A stretch of DNA of 64,000 nt from positions 310,001-374,000 of the forward strand of contig NC_089179.1 in the NCBI RefSeq assembly GCF_947507565.1, given 5' to 3'. The notes beneath the pieces are model-generated. The model had not been told where the DNA came from. It saw only the letters and a program-made list of their open reading frames with translations, and searched no databases. Source of the DNA: Oscarella lobularis. Taxonomy: Eukaryota > Porifera > Homoscleromorpha > Homosclerophorida > Oscarellidae. Both the position numbers and the translations under genes were made by a program. Positions 11,326 to 21,323 of the stretch are shown here, piece after piece. The number at the start of each line of letters is the position of its first letter. Positions within the stretch are counted from its first letter, which is position 1.

Positions 11326-12684
11326 ATGCCGTTCTTTTCGCTTGGCAAGCTATTACGCTTGCAGATACGCGTAGCTCAGCTTCTCACATCGAACCAAGTG
11401 CTTCGATGCCTCCAAAGGCTCGAAGCAGGCCGTCACGACGCGTCGCCGATGGAATCGGCTTCTCTACCGGCAATCGACCTTCTCCAAAACATGCGCCAAA
11501 CGTGCACCAGCGATCGCGAATACTACACGATTCTTCTCGCCGTGCTGACCGAAGTGAACGCCGCCGCCGCTTCGGAACTCGTCAAAAATCACGTCGAATC
11601 GATTTCGAATTCGAATCGAGACGACGATCGCGATCTGCCGCCTTTCGTCGTCAGCGACGCCGGCGCACTCTCGTACGCGCGCTCGACGACGTCGCCGTCG
11701 AACGCGCAACGCTTCAACTCGCTTCTCACGCGTCTCAGCGATCACATCGGCCCGACGAATTTGCGCATTATGGCGCAGACGAGTCCGCTCGACGAAAACG
11801 TCATCGATCAGGTGAAAAGTGTCGACGATCTGTTCCGTTTGCTCGTCTCTATTCGAGTCATCGGTCCGGACAACGTTCAGTTGCTGATGGATTGGTTTCA
11901 GGAGCTTCATCTTGATGGTTGCCAGATTGAGGTGTTGGAGTATTGGACGACTGATTGCGAGAAGTCGGAGTCGGAGCCGCCCGTCGCGTCCACTCCTTCC
12001 GCGCCGTCTGCTCTTCACGCTGAGTTGTACGTCGACTTGCCTCGGAGTGTGCGCTACGCGGAGCCAGAGGATGAGGAGAGAAGTCCGCCGGTGTCGAGAC
12101 TCTATCCTGAATTGCCTAGTGAAACGATAGATCCACGAGCGAATGAGAGCTTTGGTGGTGACCGCTGGGCGAACGTTGGTAGCCAGGCTGAGTCGAAATC
12201 AGAACGAAAGAGGCAGTTGCATGATCCTGTAATGAAACACGAGACTTCCAAACGATTTAAGGAGGAACCTGATAGTGATAGCAATAACGGTGATAGTAGT
12301 AGTAGTGACGAAGGTGGCTATGAGTCTGCTAAAGAGTCGATAGGAGAAGTCTCAGTTAAAAGCGAGAGAAACGAACCGGATATAGATGATAAAGAATTAG
12401 CTTCTGAAACAAGAGAACTTGAAGAAGAAAAACCATTAATTCTACAGGAAGGAGAAACAGATACGAAGAGAGGGGCAGATAGAATTAAAGACGAAAGAGA
12501 AAGCAAAGAGGAAGAGGAGAGCGAAGCAGAAGAGGAAGAGGAAGAAGAAGAAGAAGAAGAAGAAGAAACAGAGGAGATTGATAGCAAAAACGAAGCGAAC
12601 GCGAAAGCGAATGAAAAAACGAACAAGCCTAGTCTCATTGGTCCCTTTATCGATCGCGTGGGGGCTTTTTTAGGCTGGAAATAG
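11326..12684 (+). CDS. Death-effector-domain-like protein with acidic tail
   Basis: A single open frame of 452 residues starts at ATG 11326 (the frame is open further upstream without an ATG). Residues about 125-205 read FNSLLTRLSDHIGPTNLRIM, then KSVDDLFRLLVSIRVIGPDN and VQLLMDWFQELHL, which fits the six-helix death effector domain pattern (hydrophobic helix 1, S-x-DLF-xx-L helix, GxIxxDN helix 5). An N-terminal region (residues 5-90, FFSLGKLLRLQIRVAQLLTS) is also helical and could be a divergent first DED. The rest is Ser/Glu-rich and ends in a poly-Glu tract (12509-12569) and a hydrophobic C-terminus (SLIGPFIDRVGAFLGWK). DED proteins act in caspase-8/FADD-type signalling; no caspase domain is present. 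The canonical RxDL motif is not seen, so the family call is moderate. It is intronless, unlike most neighbours. Confidence 0.55.
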   Translation: MPFFSLGKLLRLQIRVAQLLTSNQVLRCLQRLEAGRHDASPMESASLPAIDLLQNMRQTCTSDREYYTILLAVLTEVNAAAASELVKNHVESISNSNRDDDRDLPPFVVSDAGALSYARSTTSPSNAQRFNSLLTRLSDHIGPTNLRIMAQTSPLDENVIDQVKSVDDLFRLLVSIRVIGPDNVQLLMDWFQELHLDGCQIEVLEYWTTDCEKSESEPPVASTPSAPSALHAELYVDLPRSVRYAEPEDEERSPPVSRLYPELPSETIDPRANESFGGDRWANVGSQAESKSERKRQLHDPVMKHETSKRFKEEPDSDSNNGDSSSSDEGGYESAKESIGEVSVKSERNEPDIDDKELASETRELEEEKPLILQEGETDTKRGADRIKDERESKEEEESEAEEEEEEEEEEEEETEEIDSKNEANAKANEKTNKPSLIGPFIDRVGAFLGWK

Positions 12685-12770
12685 CCGTTTAATCAGGACT
12701 ACTTTCATAATAAAACGACTGATTGTGCGAGCAATTGCAAGCGCAATTGCACAACTCACAAAAAAAAGAC

Positions 12771-14236
12771 TCAATGGAGCACCTCGCGTCGAAACCTTTC
12801 CTTGTGAACGGCCTGTTGCCTTTTCTGTCTCTCTACGGCTCTATTTTCCAGATTCGGTTTCAACGGCGGCAAAGAGGAGCTATCCTTCAACGGCACAGAG
12901 TGCGGCAACATTCTAAAAATGATAGTGTCTTGTTATACAAAGTAACCACGGCCTAATTACCTCATTCTCTCCTTCTGATCTGACCTACGAAATTAGTATT
13001 AGAGCTATTGACCTACGTTTTCCCCCTCAAACGTACTCTGTCGTTTCTCTCTTGAGATATCTCTTGGCCTGCAGGAAAGCATCCGGCGTCCACTTGCTAG
13101 AATAGAGTATATCTTGAAGATCCGACTTCACGCTCTCAAGCTGTCGGAATCAATCTCATAAATGAACCAAGTTTTCACGCGCTTTTGTACCTCGTGTTTT
13201 TGTCTTTCCGTTACGTGATGATAATGCTGGATGATTACCTCGCACTCGCCCAAAGTAGGCGGCCTTGGGAGTTCTCCCGGACGAAGAATCTTCAACGACG
13301 TTCCATAGCCAACCGTACTGGCTTCCATTGTGTACGAGGGCACAAAAGACGGACGCGGCGGATGGGATTGAGCGGACGACGAATGGGAAGAATAGTAGTG
13401 CTGAGATAGGCCAGACGACGAAAGAGGTGGCAAGACAACGGGACTATCAGCCACAGTAGGTCTCACTGGATGAGGTAGGAAAGACATGTATGCTCTAGAG
13501 AAAATGACTGCTATTTGCTGATTATGAGAATGCTATGTTTATTTACTGCTGTCCTTCCTGTTCGTGCTGTTGCTCCTCCTGCTTTTGATTTACCTGCTTT
13601 GCTAAGAGGCTGTTGCGCTCAAGTTCCTCTTTTAGAGCAGCCCTCAGATCGTGTAGTTCGTTCTCGAGAAAGAGCGTCTCGTTGTCTGAATACCACAGAG
13701 CGTAAAAACGAGAGAGAAAAAAAAAGATGAATACTTCGTACCATCTTTGGCGGACGCCCGATCGCTTTTTCTTCCCTTTTCCGCTTCTTTGTCTCCACTA
13801 TCCTTACTCATAATCAACTTGAATTGAAGATCTATGAGAGGAAGGTCCCCCTTTAGGTATAAACCCTACTCTGAGTCTCCGTTACGGGCTCACCTTTATT
13901 TTCGGCTTTGAGTCGCCCGATTTCCTCGTGAAGCGACTTGAGCACGTCCTTGTGTTGAGTCGTGAGAAACGTGATGTCTTTCTCCTGCTGCACGATGCGT
14001 TTGCGCGCCTCTTCGATCATCTGAACGATCGTCTGACGATCGGCCGTTCGCGCGCTCGCGATCAGCGTCGCCGAGTCCATTTTTCGGTTCGACGACAGAA
14101 ACGTCGACGGCGACGTCGCGAGAGGCTTCAGCTTGTCGCGCGGCAACTGCTTCGGATAGAACGATCGGCCGCGACCTCCCAGTCCCGGTCTCGACCAGTT
14201 CGGAACGTTCGTCATCGTATTTTCGCTCGTCGCCAT
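12771..14236 (-). CDS. CCDC74: Coiled-coil protein CCDC74
   Basis: Seven exons (14236-13894, 13831-13742, 13685-13547, 13494-13191, 13140-13037, 12984-12961, 12912-12771) join in frame. Exon 1 carries the CCDC92/74 coiled-coil block (QEKDITFLTTQHKDVLKSLH, EEIGRLKAENK) and exon 2 completes it with DLQFKLIMSKD. Exon 4 holds RPGELPRPPTLGECEVIIQH, and the last exon LPPLKPNLENRAVERQKRQQ with AVHKERFRREVLH, both diagnostic of CCDC74A/B. Exon 6 is a 24-nt micro-exon (SDQKERMR). CCDC74 associates with mitotic spindles and ciliary structures in vertebrates. The gene is divergent from LYRM9 with 174 bp between ATGs and convergent with the DED-like gene. Confidence 0.85.
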
Positions 14237-14410
14237 TGATTCTCGCTAAAAGGGGGCCTCCGCTCGACTTCTTTCAAACGGACGCTCTCTCGCCTAGCAG
14301 CAATCGCTTTAGGAATGTTCGAAAACGTGGCTTTTTGTCGCCATGACAAAAACACATAACATTCCACCTCCGGGAGTGAGACTCGCGACGAATAGGAGCC
14401 CGGACACCGA
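14237..14410. promoter_or_regulatory. Bidirectional promoter region CCDC74 / LYRM9
   Basis: The 174 bp between divergent start codons contains no third gene and must hold both promoters. No TATA box was recognised. Confidence 0.45.
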
Positions 14411-14720
14411 ATGAAAATGAGTTCCCCTGCAGCTCCTCGCACGGCACTGGCTTTGTACAGGCATCTCCTACGAGTTGTCGCTCTACTTCCCCAAGATGCT
14501 CAAGCTCACTACAAGCATCACATAAGACAAGCGTACCGTGTGCACGCCGACGAAGACGATTCGGACAGAATTCAGCAAATCATAAAGAGATCGATCGAAG
14601 ACTCGCAGTGGGTTCTAGAAAAGGTATTGAATACTCTTTGTTTTTTGCAATTGCGTTCTCTCTAATTCACTCAAGCAGTACAGAAACGGGTCACAGCAAG
14701 ACAAACAACGATTCGCCTGA
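14411..14720 (+). CDS. LYRM9: LYR motif-containing protein 9
   Basis: Two exons, 14411-14623 and 14679-14720, join (EK|YRNGSQQD) to an 84-residue protein. The LYR motif (LYRHLLRV) is followed by HYKHHIRQAYRVHADEDDSD and RIQQIIKRSIEDSQWVLEKY, which matches LYRM9 closely. LYRM proteins are small mitochondrial adaptors that bind acyl carrier protein and help assemble Fe-S or respiratory complexes; the specific role of LYRM9 is unclear. An alternative ATG two codons downstream (MSSPAAP) is equally possible. Only 110 bp separate its stop from the convergent MED15 stop. Confidence 0.9.
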
Positions 14721-14830
14721 AATAGTCAGGTAGTATATAAAAAATGCAAGCCACAAACTAAAGATCAAAGACTTCCTGAGTCGCAACGGTAGATCCAAAT
14801 AAAAGACGTACTGATGCAGTGAACTCTGGT

Positions 14831-17319
14831 TTAGTCATCACCTCTTAAAAGCGTCATAACGATCGATTCCTATATACAAATAGGAATAAATATGATTGAT
14901 ATAATCTTTGACAAACGTACCCAGGCAGACAGCAGTTGAGACAGCGTAAAATATTCCAATCGTATCATTTGCACAATGAGAAGCTTGTGGACCTTTAGTG
15001 GATCGACGGCATTCTCATTTGCTACAATACAGCCATTCTAGCTTATAGGCCTAAAAGACAGTCTCCTATTTCTGACCTGACTGACGAGGAAAGGGAACAT
15101 GAGGCGAGTTGATAGGATATCCCCTGGGAATCTCCACAACGAGAACTTGCTTGCAATTGGACTCAACTGAAAACAATAATAAAACGTAAATACTTTAAAA
15201 TAATGAATGTCCACTGACCGGCAAGTGTGCATTCGAGTGCAAGGTGAGCAACGCACATCTCCGAGCCTCGCGCCATCATCTTCAAGCCAAATTTTCCCTT
15301 CAACTTTTCCATCTCCGTTTCTAGTACTAAACAGATGGAGAAAACGCGTGTGAATGAACCCAGTATCCAAATACTCCCATACCCATCACGTCTTCTTCAT
15401 ATGGAGTAATTTTCGGTGGCGGCAATCTGGCATCCGGAAAGGGCTCGTCTCCCTCGTTCATCGGCCTTAGAGCAGGCAAGACATAAAACGAAAAAGTTGT
15501 GATATCATTTGAGGCTCATACTTTTTGATTGGCCCATTAAGAATCTCCACCGCCATGCCAAAGTTCTCCGTGACAGACTGACACATACTGTGACCGGATC
15601 TCTTCACCGATTTTCGTTCTGCCGTCGTTCGTCGATCGTCGCCGATGATTCGAAGCAACGACGTCATGATGTTGGGACCAGAGGAAGTGGGAGCCGGCGG
15701 AGGAGGCGCCACCACGGGCGGGCCAGCACCCTCAACGGGAACAGGCGTTTCTCGCTCTTCCAGTGGCTAATTATAAATGTGAGATTAGATTCAAGTATTT
15801 GATTGGTTATTCTTACCCCTAACTGACGTTCTAGGAAATTCTTGCACTTTCTTAGCACCTCTAGTGAAGTTCTATAAAGAGAAAGAAGCGATTGCGTAAT
15901 TTTTATTGTTTTTTTAAATATAGGTCATACTTCTTCTCGGGATTGCTAATTATATTCAAGAGACTTTTCAGTTTCTCCAGCTCATCCTTGGAAACTACAA
16001 AACCCAAATTGAAATCGATACCAGTCTTTGCTTCCTAACACACTTGCAGTCAATTCCGACTTCTTTATCACTCTCTTCACCATGGGAGCATAGCCAGACA
16101 GCTCTTTCCTCTAAATCCCACAAAAAAAAGATAACGTTTACATTGGTGCCCATTCACACACTAGAGGCCATATGCTCTCAAATCTCTCTCATGCTCTAGC
16201 CCCCCAGTGTGAAATCGACTCTTAGTTTTCAAACCATTTCTGTGTAGACCAAATCCTCGCCACTGGATGGTGACGGCGACGGTTTAATCAAAGATCCTGA
16301 CTGCGTCTGCTGTGGTCTTAGAGGTGGCTGTGGCTGTGGTGGTTGCGGCGGCTGATGCTCGGGCATTCTCATTCCAGATGATGACGGAGGCAACACATTG
16401 CTTGTAGGAACTTGTACCATGGGAGGACTCGGCGAGTAGGAACGCTGCTGTTGCATAGCAGCTGCAAAAAAAATAGACGACGTCACAGGAAACTAAAAAA
16501 TTAATAATCGATTTACCATTTTGGGTGGATTGCAACGAAAGCTGCTGTATTCCGCTCGGACGTGACGGCGGCGGGCGCTGCTGCGGCTGTTGCTGCGGCA
16601 TCACACTTGTTGTCATGGGAGGCGGCGGTTGGAACAAAAATGGAGCGGTTGCTCCGGTTACGGCGTTGCCAGGCGTCGCGCCCCCCGGACGAACGAGTCT
16701 CATGGGTTGCGACGGCATGGGGCGCGCCGTCATCGCCGTCATTTGCTGTTGTTGTTGTTGATATACTGGACGGGGGGAAAAAAGAAACGCTAACATTCGG
16801 AAGGGAACGACTACGGTTAGACGATTTCGATTACTCGGTACTTGACCGGCATTTTGACTGAGCGAGACGAGTTGCTGCTGCTGCTGCTGGCCCGCTGTAA
16901 ATGAGAAACGGACGTGGTTTCGTTCCGCGAGGAAGTCATGCACCGTTCCGCGCTTGCGACAAAACCGCACCTCGATTCTTCATTATCGTTAGCCGTTCCA
17001 AAACTTTTTGTACGGTCTTGATGTAGTCATCCTACGCGATCGATCGATATGCGAGGGCGGGGTTTTTCCCGTTCTTTTCTTCTCTTTACTTGCGCTTTTG
17101 ATTTGTTGTATATCTCGAGTTCGAGCGACTCGCCCGTGCCCGGAAAGACGGCTCCCTGACTGCGTCCCGCTTTGAGAACGTCGTCTCTACGCGCAAGTTT
17201 TTCCCGTCACGTCATTACGTCATTCGATGGAAATGAGACTCGCGACTCGCGCAAACGACTCACAGTTTTCGACGAACCACTTCTCGTAAATCAGTACGTA
17301 TGATCGACGACGGATTCAT
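14831..17319 (-). CDS. MED15: Mediator complex subunit 15
   Basis: MED15 is a tail-module Mediator subunit whose KIX domain binds activators. Exon 1 starts at ATG 17319 (IIRTDLREVVRRK), exon 2 gives LDDVLKAGRSQGAVFPGTGE and LELEIYNKSKAQ, exon 3 DDYIKTVQKVLERLTIMKNR: together the KIX three-helix bundle. A long Gln/Pro/Met-rich middle follows (QQQQ tracts at 16740-16765 and 16870-16890). The C-terminal domain includes VTENFGMAVEILNGPIKKYE, LKGKFGLKMM, HLALECTLAG, VLVVEIPRGYPINSPHV and LSQLLSAWESIVM, ending GDD-stop at 14831. The order KIX, Q-rich, C-terminal ARC105 fold is characteristic. The start codon is 91 bp from that of BDP1 on the other strand. Confidence 0.82.
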
Positions 17320-17410
17320 TGCGTTCCTGGGTGTGACGACGCTTTTCTCTTCTTTTTTCGAACTTGATATTAATACGGTAGCTAGACTCTAATTGGTCAC
17401 GCGACTCCCG
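17320..17410. promoter_or_regulatory. Bidirectional promoter region MED15 / BDP1
   Basis: Ninety-one bp separate the divergent ATGs at 17319 (minus) and 17411 (plus). The segment is AT-rich in its middle (ttgatattaatacgg). Two general transcription factor genes (Mediator for Pol II, TFIIIB for Pol III) share this small control region. Confidence 0.5.
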
Positions 17411-18487
17411 ATGAGAAATAAATTCAAGCCGACAATTCCACCGCGTTCTGGTGCGCCGAGGAGGGTTGAGCGCGTCGCTAGCGCAGCGTCTTCGCGTACG
17501 TGCGACCCGGACGGCGACAAATCGACGGAAGATGACGAAATCGACGGGGAAGAGGAGGCGGAACGGGTTGCCTCGTCCGAAAAAGAACCCGAAGTCGCAG
17601 TACCGAATCGTAGAAAGCGAATTACACCTAATCTAGCATCTTTTACCGAGCGAAAACGGGCGAGACGTTCGAACGTAGCGTGCGCTAGCGGCGACGAATC
17701 TCGGGAAATTTCGACGAATGAAGTGCGTCCGGGAAACGACGACGATCCGACCGGCGAAGAAGATGGCGCGCAGCAGCAACAGAAAAGGCGAAGACGTCGC
17801 CGAATGAATTCGACGTCAGAAATGCCGGCAGATCGTAGCAAAATGACAATGCGAGATTTGATTTATCACAATCCGAAAACGAATCCTATGAAACAGCGAG
17901 ACGAAACAAATAAGAGTGCTCCTCCTCCTCCTCCTACTCCTACTCCTCCACCACCTCCTCCTATGCCTCCACATGAAAGTGATCATGACAATGATGATGA
18001 TGATGATGATGATGATAAGGAGGAGGGACTTCTCGTTCCTCAAGTCAAAGTGGGCCCGGATGGAAGCGTCATAATCGATCAGGCCAGTCTGACGGTATCG
18101 CCAACAAAACACCAGCAATCCATCATGGAGACTTCTGATGCAGTGTACGAAGACAGTAGGCATGTGACGTCAGCGTCATTTCGAAGGCGTCATTCGGTGG
18201 GACGCATGTGGAAGAAAGACGAGACGGAGCGATTCTATGACGTTCTCAGTAGGGTGGGAACCGATTTTGGCCTCATGGCCAGTTTATTTCCGGGGCGGAC
18301 GCGAAAGGAAGTCAAAGCGAAATTCAAGCGCGAGGAGAAAGCAAATGAGGCTCGAATTAATGAGGCGATTCAACGCAGCGTGCCAATCAGCGAAGAGACG
18401 TTTACGCTTGCGGGAGACAATGATGACGACGATGACGATATTGATGATACCGACGTCATTACTGCTCAACTTGAAGATGAAGACTGA
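17411..18487 (+). CDS. BDP1: TFIIIB subunit B'' (BDP1)
   Basis: A single-exon gene of 358 codons. BDP1 is the SANT-domain subunit of TFIIIB required for RNA polymerase III initiation. Residues about 255-320 read RRRHSVGRMWKKDETERFYD, VLSRVGTDFGLMASLFPGRT and RKEVKAKFKREEKANEARIN, the extended SANT domain; the N-terminal block RRKRITPNLA is also typical. The rest is acidic and proline-rich, with a GAT repeat (17991-18017) encoding poly-Asp. It is shorter than vertebrate BDP1 (over 2000 residues) and similar in size to fungal forms because the long C-terminal repeats are absent. The frame extends upstream only by non-ATG codons, so ATG 17411 is the start. The stop lies 31 bp from the convergent TRMT44 stop. 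Confidence 0.85.
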   Translation: MRNKFKPTIPPRSGAPRRVERVASAASSRTCDPDGDKSTEDDEIDGEEEAERVASSEKEPEVAVPNRRKRITPNLASFTERKRARRSNVACASGDESREISTNEVRPGNDDDPTGEEDGAQQQQKRRRRRRMNSTSEMPADRSKMTMRDLIYHNPKTNPMKQRDETNKSAPPPPPTPTPPPPPPMPPHESDHDNDDDDDDDDKEEGLLVPQVKVGPDGSVIIDQASLTVSPTKHQQSIMETSDAVYEDSRHVTSASFRRRHSVGRMWKKDETERFYDVLSRVGTDFGLMASLFPGRTRKEVKAKFKREEKANEARINEAIQRSVPISEETFTLAGDNDDDDDDIDDTDVITAQLEDED

Positions 18488-18518
18488 TTAATATATCTAG
18501 GAATATAATTTAATTGTA

Positions 18519-20974
18519 TTATATATTGAGTTCGACGTCACCGTGAGCGAATGGACACTTCTCTGATGATCTTGGGCATCCGTCTGGATGGTGAATAAAG
18601 AACCAGCACAGTCTCCTTTTAGATATGCTGCTCTCTTTTGCGCATTTTCTCTTTCTTTTTCTTTGTGTTTTTGAAATGACTTCCTCGTGTTGCGACCAGT
18701 CTCTCAGCTCCACGTGACCGCCCGAGACTAGAGAAATCAGTTAGAGAGAGAGCTCACACATAAAGAAAGAAAATATAAATAAAGTCAGAAAAATAACAAT
18801 TAGAAACGCGTGCTCTTTGTACTTGGGGGTCCCAAACATACCTATGAATACTGGATGCTGATTCTTCAGCAACGTCTGGAGTCCGCCGCATTCGCTTTTA
18901 AGCTGAACAAGGACGTCTTGATCAAACAGGCTCGCTGCTTCAGATAGCTTTAGAGAGCCTGAATAACCCCGCTTTTCTCACTAGAGATACATTTCCCCCA
19001 CTCCTCTTTTTTTACCTCCGCGTCGCCACGTTTTTTCCGCCGACGGCGGAGATCGAGCGATGAGCTCGTCGACCACGCGCCTGACTATCGCCTGTTGAAG
19101 ACCCTTGTCTACGGTCATACAATTGCGCGTTTTTTCCGTGGGACTGCGCGGACGAAAATCGGTCGCCCACAACGCGTCGGTTCTCTCCGTTGCCGTTTCG
19201 CTATCGCCCCCGCTGCTACAGCGACTGGCTAGGAATCGGCTTCGCCTGACTTCGGCTTCCTTCTCCGCTTCGGTCGCGTAATTTCGATTCATTCCAATTT
19301 GACAAAACTAGACCACGATTTTAAATAGAAGTTCTTGTTGAGAAAAAAAAGAGGTGCGTGCTCACATTTTTTGTTGACGGAATTCTCAACTTGTCCTCTT
19401 TCACATGAAATCCGCACTCTTCTCCGACCGTTTTCACATAATCCAGATAAGACCGGTACTGAGTGTGACCCCCACCGGACTCCCTGCTATACTAAAAGGG
19501 TACCAGGCAGCGTCAGCGAGATCATGACTACAGAAATCGATGAACCTTTTTGTCAAAGTCGAAAAAGCAACAGGGTAATACAAAGTAGCACGTTGTCGAC
19601 GAAGATCGCGCGGCCATTAGAGGAATCCACGGAGTCAACTCGTCTGAGTGATTCCCAATTATCCAGTCTGCATCCGGAAAGAGACAAGCATTAGACGGCA
19701 TTATAGCCATTTCCTAAGAAATAACACAAAAGAGAGGCAGACGATCCGGATTTAGTCATCGACACCGTCATTACTAATACTAATCGATTACCTTTAGGCA
19801 AACCATATCTCCGTACATGTCCCAGATCTTTCGTCTTCTTACATCGATACCATAGCCGCAGTGCTAGTAATCTCTCTCTCTCTCTTCTAATCGACGTCAT
19901 AACAATGAGATCTCTCACCCCTTCGCTTGTCAAGATGTAGACCAGCAGACCGTTTCCGCAACCCAAGTCCGCAAACGTTTGTTTAGATGGAAGTTGCTTC
20001 TGTTCTCTTTCATCTTGCCAGAGCAGCTGCACGCCAAAATAAACATGACGTCAATCGACGCACGTTCTCGTCTGTTCTCTCACCAAGAGATACGTCGCTA
20101 TGGCTATGTCCTCGTATACGAATTTCTGAGGATCGGTCACAGTCACGTCGGGCCAGATCTATATAGAAAACGAAACGCTGTGCGATTTGAAGAGGACGTT
20201 TCAGATTCTTTACCTCGGCCATTTTTCTACCGTACTTCCGTTTTAGTTCCGTGTATAGCTGACTGTATCTGTCTTCACCGACGAGGGAGTTGGGAAGCAC
20301 TCGTTTGCTTTTCCCTTCGTCTTCGTTTGTCCAGCGAACAATTTTCGGCAGAAGACATTCGGCGAGCCACTTCACCGAAGGACTGATCGCCCAATCGACG
20401 AGACGCGGTGCATCGGACCGTGAAACGAGCAGCAAAATTCTTAATTATTAAAAATTCCATTAGAGTCAAACTCAAAATTCATCTTTTTGTTTTGCTTTGA
20501 AACCTTACCGCGATGTTGCTGAGTCGAGTCGAAATTGATAGGCCGATTCCCAAACGACAGAACCATCGTTTAGAGGCACAAAAATAAAACGTTTTTCGTC
20601 TTTATCTGTAGAGAAAAATATGATGCACTCGTGATTTCTCCAATGGATTTTCCACCTTCTATGATGGCGTCATACTGAAGTCCTTCTGAACGATCCTTGT
20701 TCTTTGGCACTAGCGATCGTATGCGCAGCCGTAGACGTTCACTATTGGCTTCTTCTTCCAAACACGTCTTTATTGGTTCTTCGCGAGCCCGTTGGGAGAG
20801 GTTTTCGACGAGAGATGGCCATTTTTCGTACGATACGCCGCTAACGATCGGCGTCGCGTGACTCAGTTGCTTATTAACAACATTAGGGCGTCGAATCCAG
20901 ATGTCGACGGCGCGACAAAATTGGTCGTAGCTTTTTTGCGTCGTTTCAATGACGCTCACCTCAATCCATTCCAT
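18519..20974 (-). CDS. TRMT44: tRNA (uracil-2'-O-)-methyltransferase TRMT44
   Basis: TRMT44 (yeast Trm44) methylates U44 of tRNA-Ser. The N-terminal exon contains [20 protein letters not shown], a family block. Later exons give [40 protein letters not shown], then [20 protein letters not shown] (SAM-binding motif I), [28 protein letters not shown] and [21 protein letters not shown] further exon has [20 protein letters not shown] with [13 protein letters not shown]. The last exon ends with a CCCH zinc finger ([18 protein letters not shown]) and HGDVELNI-stop. The ATG at 20974 is the first in frame; the frame is open upstream to 21046 without an ATG. All family hallmarks are intact. Confidence 0.85.
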
Positions 20975-21323
20975 GATCGTGTCCCGGATGTCCCGATGTT
21001 TTAGAAAGGCCGCTGATCGGTCCGGTAGTGGATGAAAAAGGCACAAAAAATGTTACGCAATAGGGGAAACAAGATCGTGCTCACGCATTTAATTTTTATC
21101 GCTTCCCGAATTAGCGCTGGGCGGGGCTTGTAGATTAGAGGACTGGCTTGGGGTCGCAAGCCACCAATGAGGCGGCGTGATCGTACGCCGTCGGTAAAGT
21201 AGCACGCCGTAGAAGCAAGTCCCCGGCTAACGCGATATTTGTTCTTTATGAAGTAGACGGCGAGCTTGCACCTGTGCTATTTGTATTTAGCTAGAGGTAG
21301 GGGGTAGGATTGAAGCGTAACGG

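Noticed and set aside
20946-20974. A 29-nt intron right after the TRMT44 start (GAG|GTGAGC ... AAAAAAG)
   Set aside because: Splicing would shift the frame out of the conserved [15 protein letters not shown] block; reading through keeps it.
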